64,000 nt of DNA from UMGS172 sp045592985 (GTDB taxonomy: Bacteria; Bacillota; Clostridia; Oscillospirales; Acutalibacteraceae): positions 1 through 64,000 of the forward strand of contig JAZNVU010000055.1 in NCBI GenBank assembly GCA_045592985.1, in the 5' to 3' direction. Under the pieces are notes generated by a model, which did no database searches, was not told the DNA's origin, and saw only the letters and a list, made by a program, of their open reading frames with translations. Within the stretch, counting starts at the first letter, position 1, and each line of letters starts with the position of its first letter. Made by a program: the position numbers and the translations under genes. Positions 52,005 through 59,361 of this stretch are shown here, piece after piece.

Positions 52005-52301
52005 ATGTTTTGCAGATTAGCCGATATGCGTGAAAAACAGGTGGTATGCATAAAAGACGGTACAATTCTCGGCTTTGTAAACGATGTTGAAATGGATACT
52101 GAAACCGGAAGGTTGATTTCTGTTGTTATTTACGGCAGAAAGCATTTTTTCGGGCTTCTTGGCAGGGATAATGATTTCAGAATTCCGTGGGAGAGCATCG
52201 AAGTTATGGGTGAGGACTCGATTTTAGTCAATTTTGAGGGCGTTGGTCAAATAAAACGACGAAGAAATTCGTTTTTAAGTGAAATTTTTGCCGTTAAATA
52301 A
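52005..52301 (+). CDS. YlmC/YmxH-family sporulation protein (PRC-barrel)
   Basis: A 98-residue PRC-barrel protein. The first half reads MFCRLADMREKQVVCIKDGTILGFVNDVEMD in the family pattern (the motif spans about residues 1-30), and the second has GRKHFFGLLGRDNDFRIPWESIEVMGEDSILV. YlmC/YmxH members are sporulation-linked in Clostridia and Bacilli; in many genomes the gene follows sigG. The ATG at 52005 has GAGGTG upstream; the in-frame GTG at 51996 is part of that site. Between sigG and this gene lies the sugar cassette 47939-51866. Confidence 0.82.
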   Translation: MFCRLADMREKQVVCIKDGTILGFVNDVEMDTETGRLISVVIYGRKHFFGLLGRDNDFRIPWESIEVMGEDSILVNFEGVGQIKRRRNSFLSEIFAVK

Positions 52302-52483
52302 ATTCAAGCCAAAATAATCAAAATTTATAAAATTTCGGTGAATTTATATCAAAACGTGGATTTGGATAATTAATTGCTCTAAAATTCATAGATAAGCATT
52401 TTTTCTCGGGTGTTAAATATTTATTTCGTGGAAAATTACTCTTGCAAAGCAATAGTTTTGCAAATTAAAATGGGAGTTTTAAA

Positions 52484-53719
52484 ATGAAAAAGACGGTAAA
52501 AATATTATTTGTTTTGCTATTTTCAATTTGTACTTGTATTTTTGGCACTGTTGTGTATTTTAGTCAAACGCTAAGCGATACTTATTGCATAATGTCAGGT
52601 GAAAATCTTGTATTTTCAAATAATCCATTTATATCGTGTGAGCATGACCAAGCGATAAGTGTGCAAAAAACAGGAGTTGAAACAATAGGAAATTATACAT
52701 CAAACGTAAAACTGTTTGGTGTTGTACCAATTAAAAATGTTCAAATTACGATTGCCGATGAAAGCGATGTTCTTGTATTGGGTACTCCGTTTGGCATAAG
52801 AATTCGTACCGAAGGAGTTTTAATAGTTGGTTTTTGTGATGTTGATACAAAAGACGGTGACAGAAATCCTGCTGCTGAATCAGGATTGAAGGTTGGAGAT
52901 TCAATAATAAAAATAAATGGTCAAATTGTCTCCAGCAATCAAGAGGTTCAGAAAATTGTTTCTTCTTGTGGCGGAGAAAAGATAAATCTTGATATAAAAA
53001 GAGGAAATGAAAGTTTTTCTGTTACGGTAACTCCTGTGATGTCTAAGTCCGAAAAACGCTTTAAAACAGGACTTTGGATTAGGGATAGTTCTGCCGGTAT
53101 AGGAACATTAACGTTTTACAGCCCAGCACTAAAGGTCACAGCAGGTTTAGGTCACGGGATTTGCGATGCAGATACGGGTGAACTGCTACCACTGTTAGAA
53201 GGTGAATTTATAGAAGCCGATATAGTGGGAATTAAAAAGTCCGGTGAAAGTGTAACCGGAGAACTGCAAGGTGTGTTTTCGGGTGCAGTCTTTTCAGAAT
53301 TTTCGGCTAACGAAATAACCGGTGTATACGGATGTAATTGCGATAATTTAAGTGGAGGCACAGTCTATCCTGTTGCCATGAAGCAGGAAATAGTTGCAGG
53401 AAATGCTACTATAATAACAACGTTGGATTCTGAAGGACCTAAAAGTTATGAATGTATAATTGAAAAGATATACCATAATGATTCAAGCAAAATTAAAAAT
53501 ATGATAATAAAGATAACAGATAAAGAATTAATTGAAAAAACAGGTGGAATTGTTCAAGGCATGTCGGGTAGCCCGATTATCCAAAATGGAAAATTAATAG
53601 GCGCGGTTACCCATGTATTTGTAAACGACAGTTGCAAAGGTTATGGGATTTTTGCAGAAAATATGCTAGAGACCGCTCAAAGTGTGGCGGAGAGTAATAA
53701 ATTAAAAGATGTGTCATAA
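52484..53719 (+). CDS. spoIVB: SpoIVB peptidase (S55)
   Basis: SpoIVB is the forespore-secreted protease that starts activation of SigK in the mother cell by cutting SpoIVFA. The 411-residue product has an N-terminal membrane segment (about 5-27), a PDZ domain (about 100-180, GVLIVGFCDVD, GLKVGDSIIKING), and the S55 peptidase domain with His224 (GLGHGI) and Ser361 in GMSGSPIIQNGKLIGAVTHV. The length and the GMSGSP motif agree with B. subtilis SpoIVB. A strong palindromic terminator follows. In most spore formers spo0A comes next, but here it is replaced by an unrelated gene and a second copy of the spoIVB 3' end. Confidence 0.95.
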   Translation: MKKTVKILFVLLFSICTCIFGTVVYFSQTLSDTYCIMSGENLVFSNNPFISCEHDQAISVQKTGVETIGNYTSNVKLFGVVPIKNVQITIADESDVLVLGTPFGIRIRTEGVLIVGFCDVDTKDGDRNPAAESGLKVGDSIIKINGQIVSSNQEVQKIVSSCGGEKINLDIKRGNESFSVTVTPVMSKSEKRFKTGLWIRDSSAGIGTLTFYSPALKVTAGLGHGICDADTGELLPLLEGEFIEADIVGIKKSGESVTGELQGVFSGAVFSEFSANEITGVYGCNCDNLSGGTVYPVAMKQEIVAGNATIITTLDSEGPKSYECIIEKIYHNDSSKIKNMIIKITDKELIEKTGGIVQGMSGSPIIQNGKLIGAVTHVFVNDSCKGYGIFAENMLETAQSVAESNKLKDVS

Positions 53720-53723
53720 ATAT

Positions 53724-53757
53724 AAAAACCTATCGTTTGCAAACGATAGGTTTTTAT
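53724..53757 (+). terminator. Rho-independent terminator after spoIVB
   Basis: A perfect palindrome AAAAACCTATCGTTT-GC-AAACGATAGGTTTTT (53724-53755), with T-rich sequence after. Confidence 0.9.
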
Positions 53758-53764
53758 ATTTGTA

Positions 53765-53793
53765 TTGAATTTTTATATTTTTTCTTTTATAAT
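53765..53793 (+). promoter_or_regulatory. Promoter for orphan gene 53827-54612
   Basis: TTGAAT (53765-53770), 17-base spacer, TATAAT (53788-53793), 34 bases before the ATG. Confidence 0.75.
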
Positions 53794-53826
53794 TGATGTG
53801 TAAAAATCTATCGGGGAGGTGTTAAA

Positions 53827-54612
53827 ATGATTGATGAATATATAATTAAATACGATATCAGTCATCAGCAAAAAGTTAAATTTCATTCATCTTATTTAAC
53901 TCTATTAAAAGATGTTTCAAAACCAATATTATTGCGAGAATTAAAAAAGCATGAACATCCTGGTGGTGAGTATATAGCATGGGTTTCAATGAATTTTTTG
54001 AAATCCAAAAACCTTGAAAATAGCAAATTATTGTTAAATAAACCAAGTTTTCAGATTTTTCTCAATTCCTCTCATATGAACATTGGTATGATAAGTTTTA
54101 ATTTTACTGCTGATAATTTAACTTATAGTGAGGGTGTGCGTTGGCCTGCAGTTGATCCTTTAGAAGATATATCTAAACATAACCCACTATTCACACTACA
54201 TGACACGTTTTTTCTCCCTTCCGAAGCTGAAATGGAAAAAAGAGCGCGAAAAGCAGCTGAAAATTTTGTTAAAAGTTTTAATAAATTCCGTTTTTCTTGT
54301 GAATTGGTGGCTTCTGATTTCCCAGATGTGATTTTTGAAATCAGCTATGCAACACCTTTGTGTGAAGTTCTTATTAACAAAACCTATACTACATTAGAAA
54401 ATTGGGTTTTCCAATATAATAAAAGGAAAGAAAAAGATGGCGGAGAAGCCATACATTTTATACAATTATTAGTCGATAAAAGTATAAAAAATAAAGAAAA
54501 CACAGTTTATATTCACATTGATTTTGGTGGATGTGATCCAACATTACTTAAAAATGCCGTGATGCTTTTGGATAAGACTGAATTGCCAATTTCTCATATA
54601 GTTTTGAAATAA
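53827..54612 (+). CDS. Hypothetical protein, unrecognised
   Basis: A 261-residue soluble protein with no signal peptide or membrane helix. I do not recognise the family. The sequence looks like two alpha/beta parts joined by a charged helix: an N-terminal half with LLRELKKHEHPGGEYIAWVS and MNIGMISFNFTADNLTYSEG, a helix EAEMEKRARKAAENFVKSF near residues 137-155, and a C-terminal part ending VYIHIDFGGCDPTLLKNAVM. Its AT content is higher than its neighbours and it has a consensus promoter and a GGGGAGG site, so it looks expressed. It lies between spoIVB and a truncated spoIVB copy, which suggests it arrived by recombination. Confidence 0.75.
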   Translation: MIDEYIIKYDISHQQKVKFHSSYLTLLKDVSKPILLRELKKHEHPGGEYIAWVSMNFLKSKNLENSKLLLNKPSFQIFLNSSHMNIGMISFNFTADNLTYSEGVRWPAVDPLEDISKHNPLFTLHDTFFLPSEAEMEKRARKAAENFVKSFNKFRFSCELVASDFPDVIFEISYATPLCEVLINKTYTTLENWVFQYNKRKEKDGGEAIHFIQLLVDKSIKNKENTVYIHIDFGGCDPTLLKNAVMLLDKTELPISHIVLK

Positions 54613-54683
54613 CAAGATATTATTTAATATATTTGTTGGTCCTAATATAACACGTATAAACAAATATAGAATTCCTATAATAC

Positions 54684-54716
54684 AAAGAAATCGTGCCAAA
54701 TAGGTGCGGTTTCTTT
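54684..54716 (+). terminator. Hairpin after orphan gene
   Basis: A 14-bp stem with wobble pairs, AAAGAAATCGTGCC (54684-54697) with GGTGCGGTTTCTTT (54703-54716). No T run follows, but the 3' arm itself is T-rich. It may end transcription of the orphan gene. The rest of 54613-54780 is AT-rich with no gene seen. Confidence 0.4.
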
Positions 54717-54780
54717 GCGTTTAATGGGAAAATAAAAACAATCAACATAAAAATATGTTGTTCCTATATTGACACACTAG

Positions 54781-54900
54781 TGTCGGGTAGCCCTATAATA
54801 CAAAACGGCAAGATTATAGGTGCGGTTACTCATGTATTTGTAAACGACAGTTGCAAAGGTTATGGGATTTTTGCCGAAAATATGCTGGAAACCGCACGAA
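54781..54900 (+). pseudogene. spoIVB 3'-end fragment
   Basis: This segment encodes SGSPIIQNGKIIGAVTHV followed by FVNDSCKGYGIFAENMLETA, almost identical to the end of SpoIVB at 53562-53690. Across about 115 aligned bases there are about 15 differences, nearly all synonymous, and a 40-odd-base stretch around 54830-54874 is identical. The catalytic Ser codon is kept (TCG) but the upstream gene (PDZ, His) is missing and the reading frame has no ribosome binding site. It is a remnant of a duplicated or imported spoIVB allele. Confidence 0.85.
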
Positions 54901-54938
54901 CTGTAGGCTGCCCACAAATTAAAAAATATCTTTTTAAC

Positions 54939-54975
54939 AAAAAATCATCCCGATTATCTTCGGGATGATTTTTTG
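54939..54975 (+). terminator. Terminator after spoIVB fragment
   Basis: AAAATCATCCCG (54941-54952) pairs with CGGGATGATTTT (54961-54972), followed by TT. It works in either direction because A and T runs flank the stem. The AraC gene at 55034 converges on it. Confidence 0.85.
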
Positions 54976-55033
54976 TATTTTGATAACGTTTGGGTTAAAT
55001 TCAACTGACTCTTTAGTTAAATGAAAAAAATGT

Positions 55034-55921
55034 TTATTCTTCAGAGTTTTGTAACACTTCAATATCAGAACGCACCGAATACGCATATTCAGTCGGGGTC
55101 ATGCCTGAAATACGCTTGAATACCGTTGTAAAATACTGAGAGGTATTAAAAGAAAGACGGTCGGCAATTTCTGTTATATTCATTTCACCGTTGCGTATCA
55201 TTTCTTTTGCAGCGTCTATTTTTAAACGGTTAAAGTACTCCATTACACCACAGTCCATATTTTCGTGAAAAACCTTTTTTATAACCGAATCGGAAATATT
55301 AAAATTATCTTTGATATCAGTAAATCGCAGGTAATCAAATACGTGTTTCTCAAGATAATCGCAAATTGATATTAATAAATGGTTATTCTTGGGTGTTTTG
55401 GTAGGAGTGGAAGAACGGTTTCCTCTGATTAATAAAATAAGTAACTGTTCAAGATACAGTTTTATCAATTGTTCTCCGCCAAATGGAACAGAGGAGGATT
55501 TTCGCATTTCTCGCGTGTATGCCAGTCCCAAAGGAGTTGAAAAAACTGATTCGGCTTCACGTATAATAGAGCCAAGAATTTTTTTTTCATTATTATTGAC
55601 GGCGATCACAGTGCCTGCTATGTTCATGAGTTTTTGGCACGAGCAGTCAAAAGAAATGATGATAGAATTAGCCGACCTCTTACCGTCACATCTTATATTA
55701 TGGAATTCGTTGGGTTTGTGTAGGTACAGATGACCTAAAGGTAATACTATCTCTTTTGCTCCGGCTGTTATCAAAATACTCTGTTTGTCTGCATAAACAA
55801 GTTCCCAAAAATCGTGTATTTCACCCGAATAGGTGAAGTCTTTGGTGTATTCAAAATAATGAACAGTATATATACCGTCAATGCTAATTGCAGAATCAAG
55901 CAATGTCTTTTTATAATCCAT
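55034..55921 (-). CDS. AraC-family transcriptional regulator
   Basis: A 295-residue regulator. The N-terminal cupin half has YSGEIHDFWELVYADKQSILI and GHLYLHKPNEFHNIRC. The C-terminal part holds a diverged first helix-turn-helix (RFTDIKDNFNISDSVIKKVF) and a standard second one (ITEIADRLSFNTSQYFTTVFKR), then SGMTPTEYAYS. The ATG at 55921 (minus) has GGAG 6 bases before it; that GGAG lies inside an alternative first ATG at 55933. It is divergent from the phosphohexomutase gene at 56103, the likely target. Confidence 0.85.
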   Translation of the reverse strand: MDYKKTLLDSAISIDGIYTVHYFEYTKDFTYSGEIHDFWELVYADKQSILITAGAKEIVLPLGHLYLHKPNEFHNIRCDGKRSANSIIISFDCSCQKLMNIAGTVIAVNNNEKKILGSIIREAESVFSTPLGLAYTREMRKSSSVPFGGEQLIKLYLEQLLILLIRGNRSSTPTKTPKNNHLLISICDYLEKHVFDYLRFTDIKDNFNISDSVIKKVFHENMDCGVMEYFNRLKIDAAKEMIRNGEMNITEIADRLSFNTSQYFTTVFKRISGMTPTEYAYSVRSDIEVLQNSEE

Positions 55922-56034
55922 TATAAACTCCATATTTTAATATTGAGTTTATTATATTACAACAAATACATAATTGCAACTAAAATTATACAACACAAGA
56001 CGGGATTTATACATAATTTTATGAAAATATGTGA

Positions 56035-56040
56035 TATAAT
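56035..56040 (+). promoter_or_regulatory. -10 box for phosphohexomutase gene 56103
   Basis: TATAAT with an extended TGTGA just before. The -35 position (CATAAT at 56012-56017) is poor, which would fit a promoter that needs the divergent AraC protein. Confidence 0.4.
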
Positions 56041-56102
56041 GCAATTATGATAGAAGAGTTTGGAGTTTTAAAAAGACCAAAATTAAACAAGGAGGAATTA
56101 CT

Positions 56103-57509
56103 GTGATTAAGTTTGGAACAGGCGGTTGGAGAGCCGTAATAGGTGAAGATTTTATTAAGGATAATGTATGTAAGGTTGCAGCCGGTATTCTCGATTTAAT
56201 GAAAAGCGAAGGTAAGACCGATAAACCTGTAATAATCGGTTATGACCGACGTTTCTTGTCCGAAAATGCTGCACGTTGGGTTGCCGAGGTTTTGGCAAAA
56301 GGTGGTATACATGTATGGTTTTTACATCGTTCAGCGCCAACTCCGCTTATTATGCACACTGTAAAGGACGAAAAACTTTATTTTGGTATTGAAATAACAG
56401 CTTCTCATAACCCTTCAAACTATAACGGAATAAAGTTGATTGTTGAAGAGGGAAGAGATGCTTCTCTTGAAGTCACAAGTAAACTTGAGGATTTGATAGA
56501 TAAAGCACAACCTGATTCTTTGGACTTTGATACTGCTGTTAATAAAGGAAAGATAGAGTTTATATCTAATCCCTTTAATAAGTTCTTGGATGATATCATT
56601 GATTTGCTTGATATGAAGGCATTGCGTAATCGTGGTCTGCGTGTATTGTTTGATTCTATGCATGGCTCTGGTGCATATCCTTTAATGGTTATTTTCCATA
56701 CAGCACGCTGCACTATCGACACCATGAATATCAATAAAGATGCTTATTTTGGCGGACTTATGCCTGCTCCTAATAAAAAAAGCCTTGTCGGACTTAAAAA
56801 TGAGGTTGTTAAGGGCGGTTACGATTTAGGTATTGCTATGGATGGCGACGGCGACCGTCTCGGTATTATTGATAAAAGTGGAAGATATATTGATGCTAAT
56901 GAGATACTTTGCATGCTATATTGGTATCTTGTAAAATTCAAGAACTGGAAAGGTCCTGTAGTACGTAATCTTGCAACAACTCATATGCTTGACAGAATAG
57001 CCGAAAGTTTTGGCGAAAAGTGTTATGAAGTACCTGTTGGATTTAAGTATATTTCTTCAAAAATAGATGAAGTCGATGCTGTTTTAGGCGGTGAATCGTC
57101 AGGTGGTCTTACTGTTAGAGGTCATATTCACGGTAAAGATTCAATATATGCTGCATCTCTTTTTGCTGAGATGGTTAGCGTTACAGGTATGAGTCCGGAT
57201 GAAATAATGAACAAACTCACCGAACAGTACGGTAAGTTCGTTATGGTTGAGGATAATTTAAGATTCGAACCTTCATATAAAGCGGTTATTGAAAACATAG
57301 TGTTTACAGAAAAACGTTTACCTGACTTTGGCAAGAACATCACAAGAGTCAATTACGAAGACGGTTGTAAGGTCTATTTTGAGGATGATAGTTTTGTTAT
57401 CTGTCGTTTCTCAGGTACAGAACCGTTGCTGAGAATTTTTGCTGAAAGCGATAACGATGACACAGCAAGAGGTTATATTGAATCGTTTAAATCTTTTCTG
57501 AAAATATAA
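56103..57509 (+). CDS. Phosphoglucomutase/phosphomannomutase (short form)
   Basis: A 468-residue alpha-D-phosphohexomutase. The phosphoserine loop is EITASHNPSNYNGIK, the metal loop AMDGDGDRLGII, the sugar loop GGESSGGLTVRGHI and the phosphate loop RFSGTEPLLRIF. The GDGDR metal loop and length fit the ManB/GlmM-like bacterial group, distinct from the 571-residue enzyme at 40443. With ManA and a GH5-like gene nearby, mannose-6-phosphate is a plausible substrate, but glucose-phosphate activity is also common. The start is GTG at 56103, 7 bases after AGGAGG. Confidence 0.92.
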   Translation: MIKFGTGGWRAVIGEDFIKDNVCKVAAGILDLMKSEGKTDKPVIIGYDRRFLSENAARWVAEVLAKGGIHVWFLHRSAPTPLIMHTVKDEKLYFGIEITASHNPSNYNGIKLIVEEGRDASLEVTSKLEDLIDKAQPDSLDFDTAVNKGKIEFISNPFNKFLDDIIDLLDMKALRNRGLRVLFDSMHGSGAYPLMVIFHTARCTIDTMNINKDAYFGGLMPAPNKKSLVGLKNEVVKGGYDLGIAMDGDGDRLGIIDKSGRYIDANEILCMLYWYLVKFKNWKGPVVRNLATTHMLDRIAESFGEKCYEVPVGFKYISSKIDEVDAVLGGESSGGLTVRGHIHGKDSIYAASLFAEMVSVTGMSPDEIMNKLTEQYGKFVMVEDNLRFEPSYKAVIENIVFTEKRLPDFGKNITRVNYEDGCKVYFEDDSFVICRFSGTEPLLRIFAESDNDDTARGYIESFKSFLKI

Positions 57510-57511
57510 AC

Positions 57512-57553
57512 AAAAAAGCAAGACCACAATTTATTTTGTGGCCTTGTTTTTTT
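57512..57553. terminator. Bidirectional terminator between phosphohexomutase and PocR-type AraC genes
   Basis: CAAGACCACAA (57519-57529) pairs with TTGTGGCCTTG (57536-57546) with one mismatch; A and T runs flank the stem on both sides. Confidence 0.8.
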
Positions 57554-58343
57554 ATATATTTTGTTTTTTCCGGTATTCAGTCGGTGTCTTGTTGGTGATT
57601 TTTTTAAAAAGTCGACAAAAGTAGGTGTAATTATTAATTCCTATTTCTTCACATATAGTGTAAACAGGAAGATTGGTTTCAGTAAGCAAATACTTTGCTT
57701 TTTCTATTTTTAAGTCGGTTATGTATTCATTTATTGTTTTATCTAAATATTTTTTAAAACCGTTATAAAGATAGTTTTTTGACACGCATAGTTTTGAACA
57801 AAGCGAAGAAATTGAAAGATCTTCTTTTATGTTATTTTTTATATATGCACATGCCTTGTCTATTATTTCGTCGCAGTCATAGGTTATGGCGTTTTCAAAA
57901 AGAATATCCTGTAAAAGTGATTTTAAACTCTCGATTTTAGCTATCGTAAAATAGGGCATTGCATTATACAATTCTTTCAAATGTTCGTTGTCTGTTTCAA
58001 AATTTGAAGGTGATTTGTCACAACGAACGCGACCCATTATAACATAACCTACAATAAGTCCGTTTTTAATAACAGGTATGGTTGCGTCATATAACCCCGC
58101 ATGGCAAATGTGTTCTTCAAAACTTCTGCTTTTTTTACATCTTTCAATTAATTCGTTGTCTGAACAAGCACATTTATATTTAATCTCTTTGTTGTTCTGC
58201 AACTCTGCACAAAAATCATATGACTTAATTTTTCGGCATATTAAATTGAAATCAGCATCCCAAAATCCAATACTTATATCGCTTAGTATAGAAATGTCAT
58301 TTACAATTTGCTGAAGTTTAATTTTGTCATATTTGATTTTCAT
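57552..58343 (-). CDS. AraC-family regulator with PocR sensory domain
   Basis: A 263-residue regulator. The N-terminal 160 residues look like a PocR domain: ISIGFWDADFNLI, a Cys-rich stretch with CACSDNELIERCKKS and EEHICHAGLYDATIPV, then GLIVGYVIMGRVR. PocR domains bind small molecules such as propanediol or sugar derivatives. The C-terminal AraC part has LSISSLCSKLCVSKNYLYNGF and VYTICEEIGINNYTYFCRLFKK and ends KTPTEYRKKQ. It is divergent from the transporter at 58466, its likely target. Confidence 0.82.
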   Translation of the reverse strand: MKIKYDKIKLQQIVNDISILSDISIGFWDADFNLICRKIKSYDFCAELQNNKEIKYKCACSDNELIERCKKSRSFEEHICHAGLYDATIPVIKNGLIVGYVIMGRVRCDKSPSNFETDNEHLKELYNAMPYFTIAKIESLKSLLQDILFENAITYDCDEIIDKACAYIKNNIKEDLSISSLCSKLCVSKNYLYNGFKKYLDKTINEYITDLKIEKAKYLLTETNLPVYTICEEIGINNYTYFCRLFKKITNKTPTEYRKKQNI

Positions 58344-58389
58344 ATTATCACACCTTTGTTTAATATTATACTATCATTGGGAAAAAAGT

Positions 58390-58417
58390 GCAATGTTTTA
58401 AGAACATTCTATATTGC
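58390..58417. promoter_or_regulatory. Nested dyad, probable operator of the PocR-type regulator
   Basis: GCAATGTT-ttaag-AACATT-ctat-ATTGC: an inner repeat AATGTT/AACATT (58392-58397, 58403-58408) within an outer GCAAT/ATTGC (58390-58394, 58413-58417). It overlaps the probable -35 (TTGCTT, 58414-58419) of the transporter promoter, whose -10 would be TAAAAT (58437-58442). Confidence 0.45.
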
Positions 58418-58465
58418 TTTTTTATGTAAAAGAATATAAAATTTAAAAAGTTAGGAGTGATATGC

Positions 58466-59314
58466 TTGAATTTAGTATTATTAATATCGGTGGTTTTGGG
58501 TGTTGCCTTCCAAAACGTTTTTAAAAAGATATATTCTATCAAGTGTAATGGTACAGGTGTATTTTTGCTTAATGCGATTACAAGTTTTGCTGCAATGATA
58601 TTTTTTGCAGCAACATCAAAGGGGTTGAATTTTGATTTAAGGCTTTTACCTTATGCTTTTGCTTTTGCATTATCTTTTGCAACTGCATCAGTATTTTCAA
58701 CTTTGTCTATTACATATGGTTCATTATCTTTAACGTCGTTATTTACGTCATATTCTTTGATGATACCTACATTTTACGGCCTTGTTTTTAGAGATGATCC
58801 AATAAGTGTTGGCTTAATACCAGGTATTGTATTACTTTGCATATCCTTGTTTTTAACCAACAGTAAAAGTGAAAAATCAGAGATAACTGTTAAGTGGTTA
58901 ATTTTTGTATTTCTTGCTTTTTTAGGTAATGGCATGTGTTCAGTTGTTCAAAGTATTCAGCAAATAGATTTTGACCGTGCTTTTAAAAACGAGTTTATGA
59001 TAATGTCATATTTTTTAGTGACCGTAATCACTCTTTCCATATCGTGTTTCAGTGAGCGTAAACACATAAAAGTAGATTTTTCAAAAGCGTGGTACGTTGG
59101 AGTTTTGTGCGGTCTGTTTAACGGTGTTGTAAATCTATTTGTTATGTTGTTGCAAGGAATGATGCCACTTTCGGTAATGTTCCCGATAATATCTGCAGGC
59201 GGTATAATCGTCACATACGTAATATCAAAATATTTTTACAAAGAAAGTATGTCAAAAAAACAGTTTGTTGGATTTATTTTAGGAACTGTTTCGGTTGTTT
59301 TATTGAACATCTAA
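58466..59314 (+). CDS. EamA/DMT-superfamily transporter
   Basis: An integral membrane protein of 282 residues with about ten helices in two repeats, the layout of drug/metabolite transporters. The second half has the EamA-like ending GMMPLSVMFPIISAGGIIVTYVISKYF then FVGFILGTVSVVLLNI. The substrate is unknown. The start is TTG at 58466, 8 bases after AGGAG; a GTG at 58457 overlaps that site. It is probably controlled by the divergent PocR-type AraC protein. Confidence 0.75.
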   Translation: MNLVLLISVVLGVAFQNVFKKIYSIKCNGTGVFLLNAITSFAAMIFFAATSKGLNFDLRLLPYAFAFALSFATASVFSTLSITYGSLSLTSLFTSYSLMIPTFYGLVFRDDPISVGLIPGIVLLCISLFLTNSKSEKSEITVKWLIFVFLAFLGNGMCSVVQSIQQIDFDRAFKNEFMIMSYFLVTVITLSISCFSERKHIKVDFSKAWYVGVLCGLFNGVVNLFVMLLQGMMPLSVMFPIISAGGIIVTYVISKYFYKESMSKKQFVGFILGTVSVVLLNI

Positions 59315-59316
59315 AT

Positions 59317-59361
59317 AAAAAACGTCGGTTCTAAGAAAAATCTTAAAGCCGACGTTTTTTT
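59317..59361. terminator. Bidirectional terminator between two transporter genes
   Basis: AAAAAACGTCGG (59317-59328) pairs with CCGACGTTTTTT (59349-59360), with an inner TAAGA/TCTTA stem. Confidence 0.95.

Noticed and set aside
52302..52483. A forespore (SigG/SigF) promoter for spoIVB
   Set aside because: Some AT-rich hexamers partly fit, and TTGCAAA/TTTGCAA makes a small inverted repeat near 52442-52463, but no pair of boxes at a correct spacing matches the consensus well enough.
40443..57509. The two phosphohexomutases as recent duplicates
   Set aside because: They differ in length (571 and 468 residues) and in each active-site loop, so they belong to different subfamilies.
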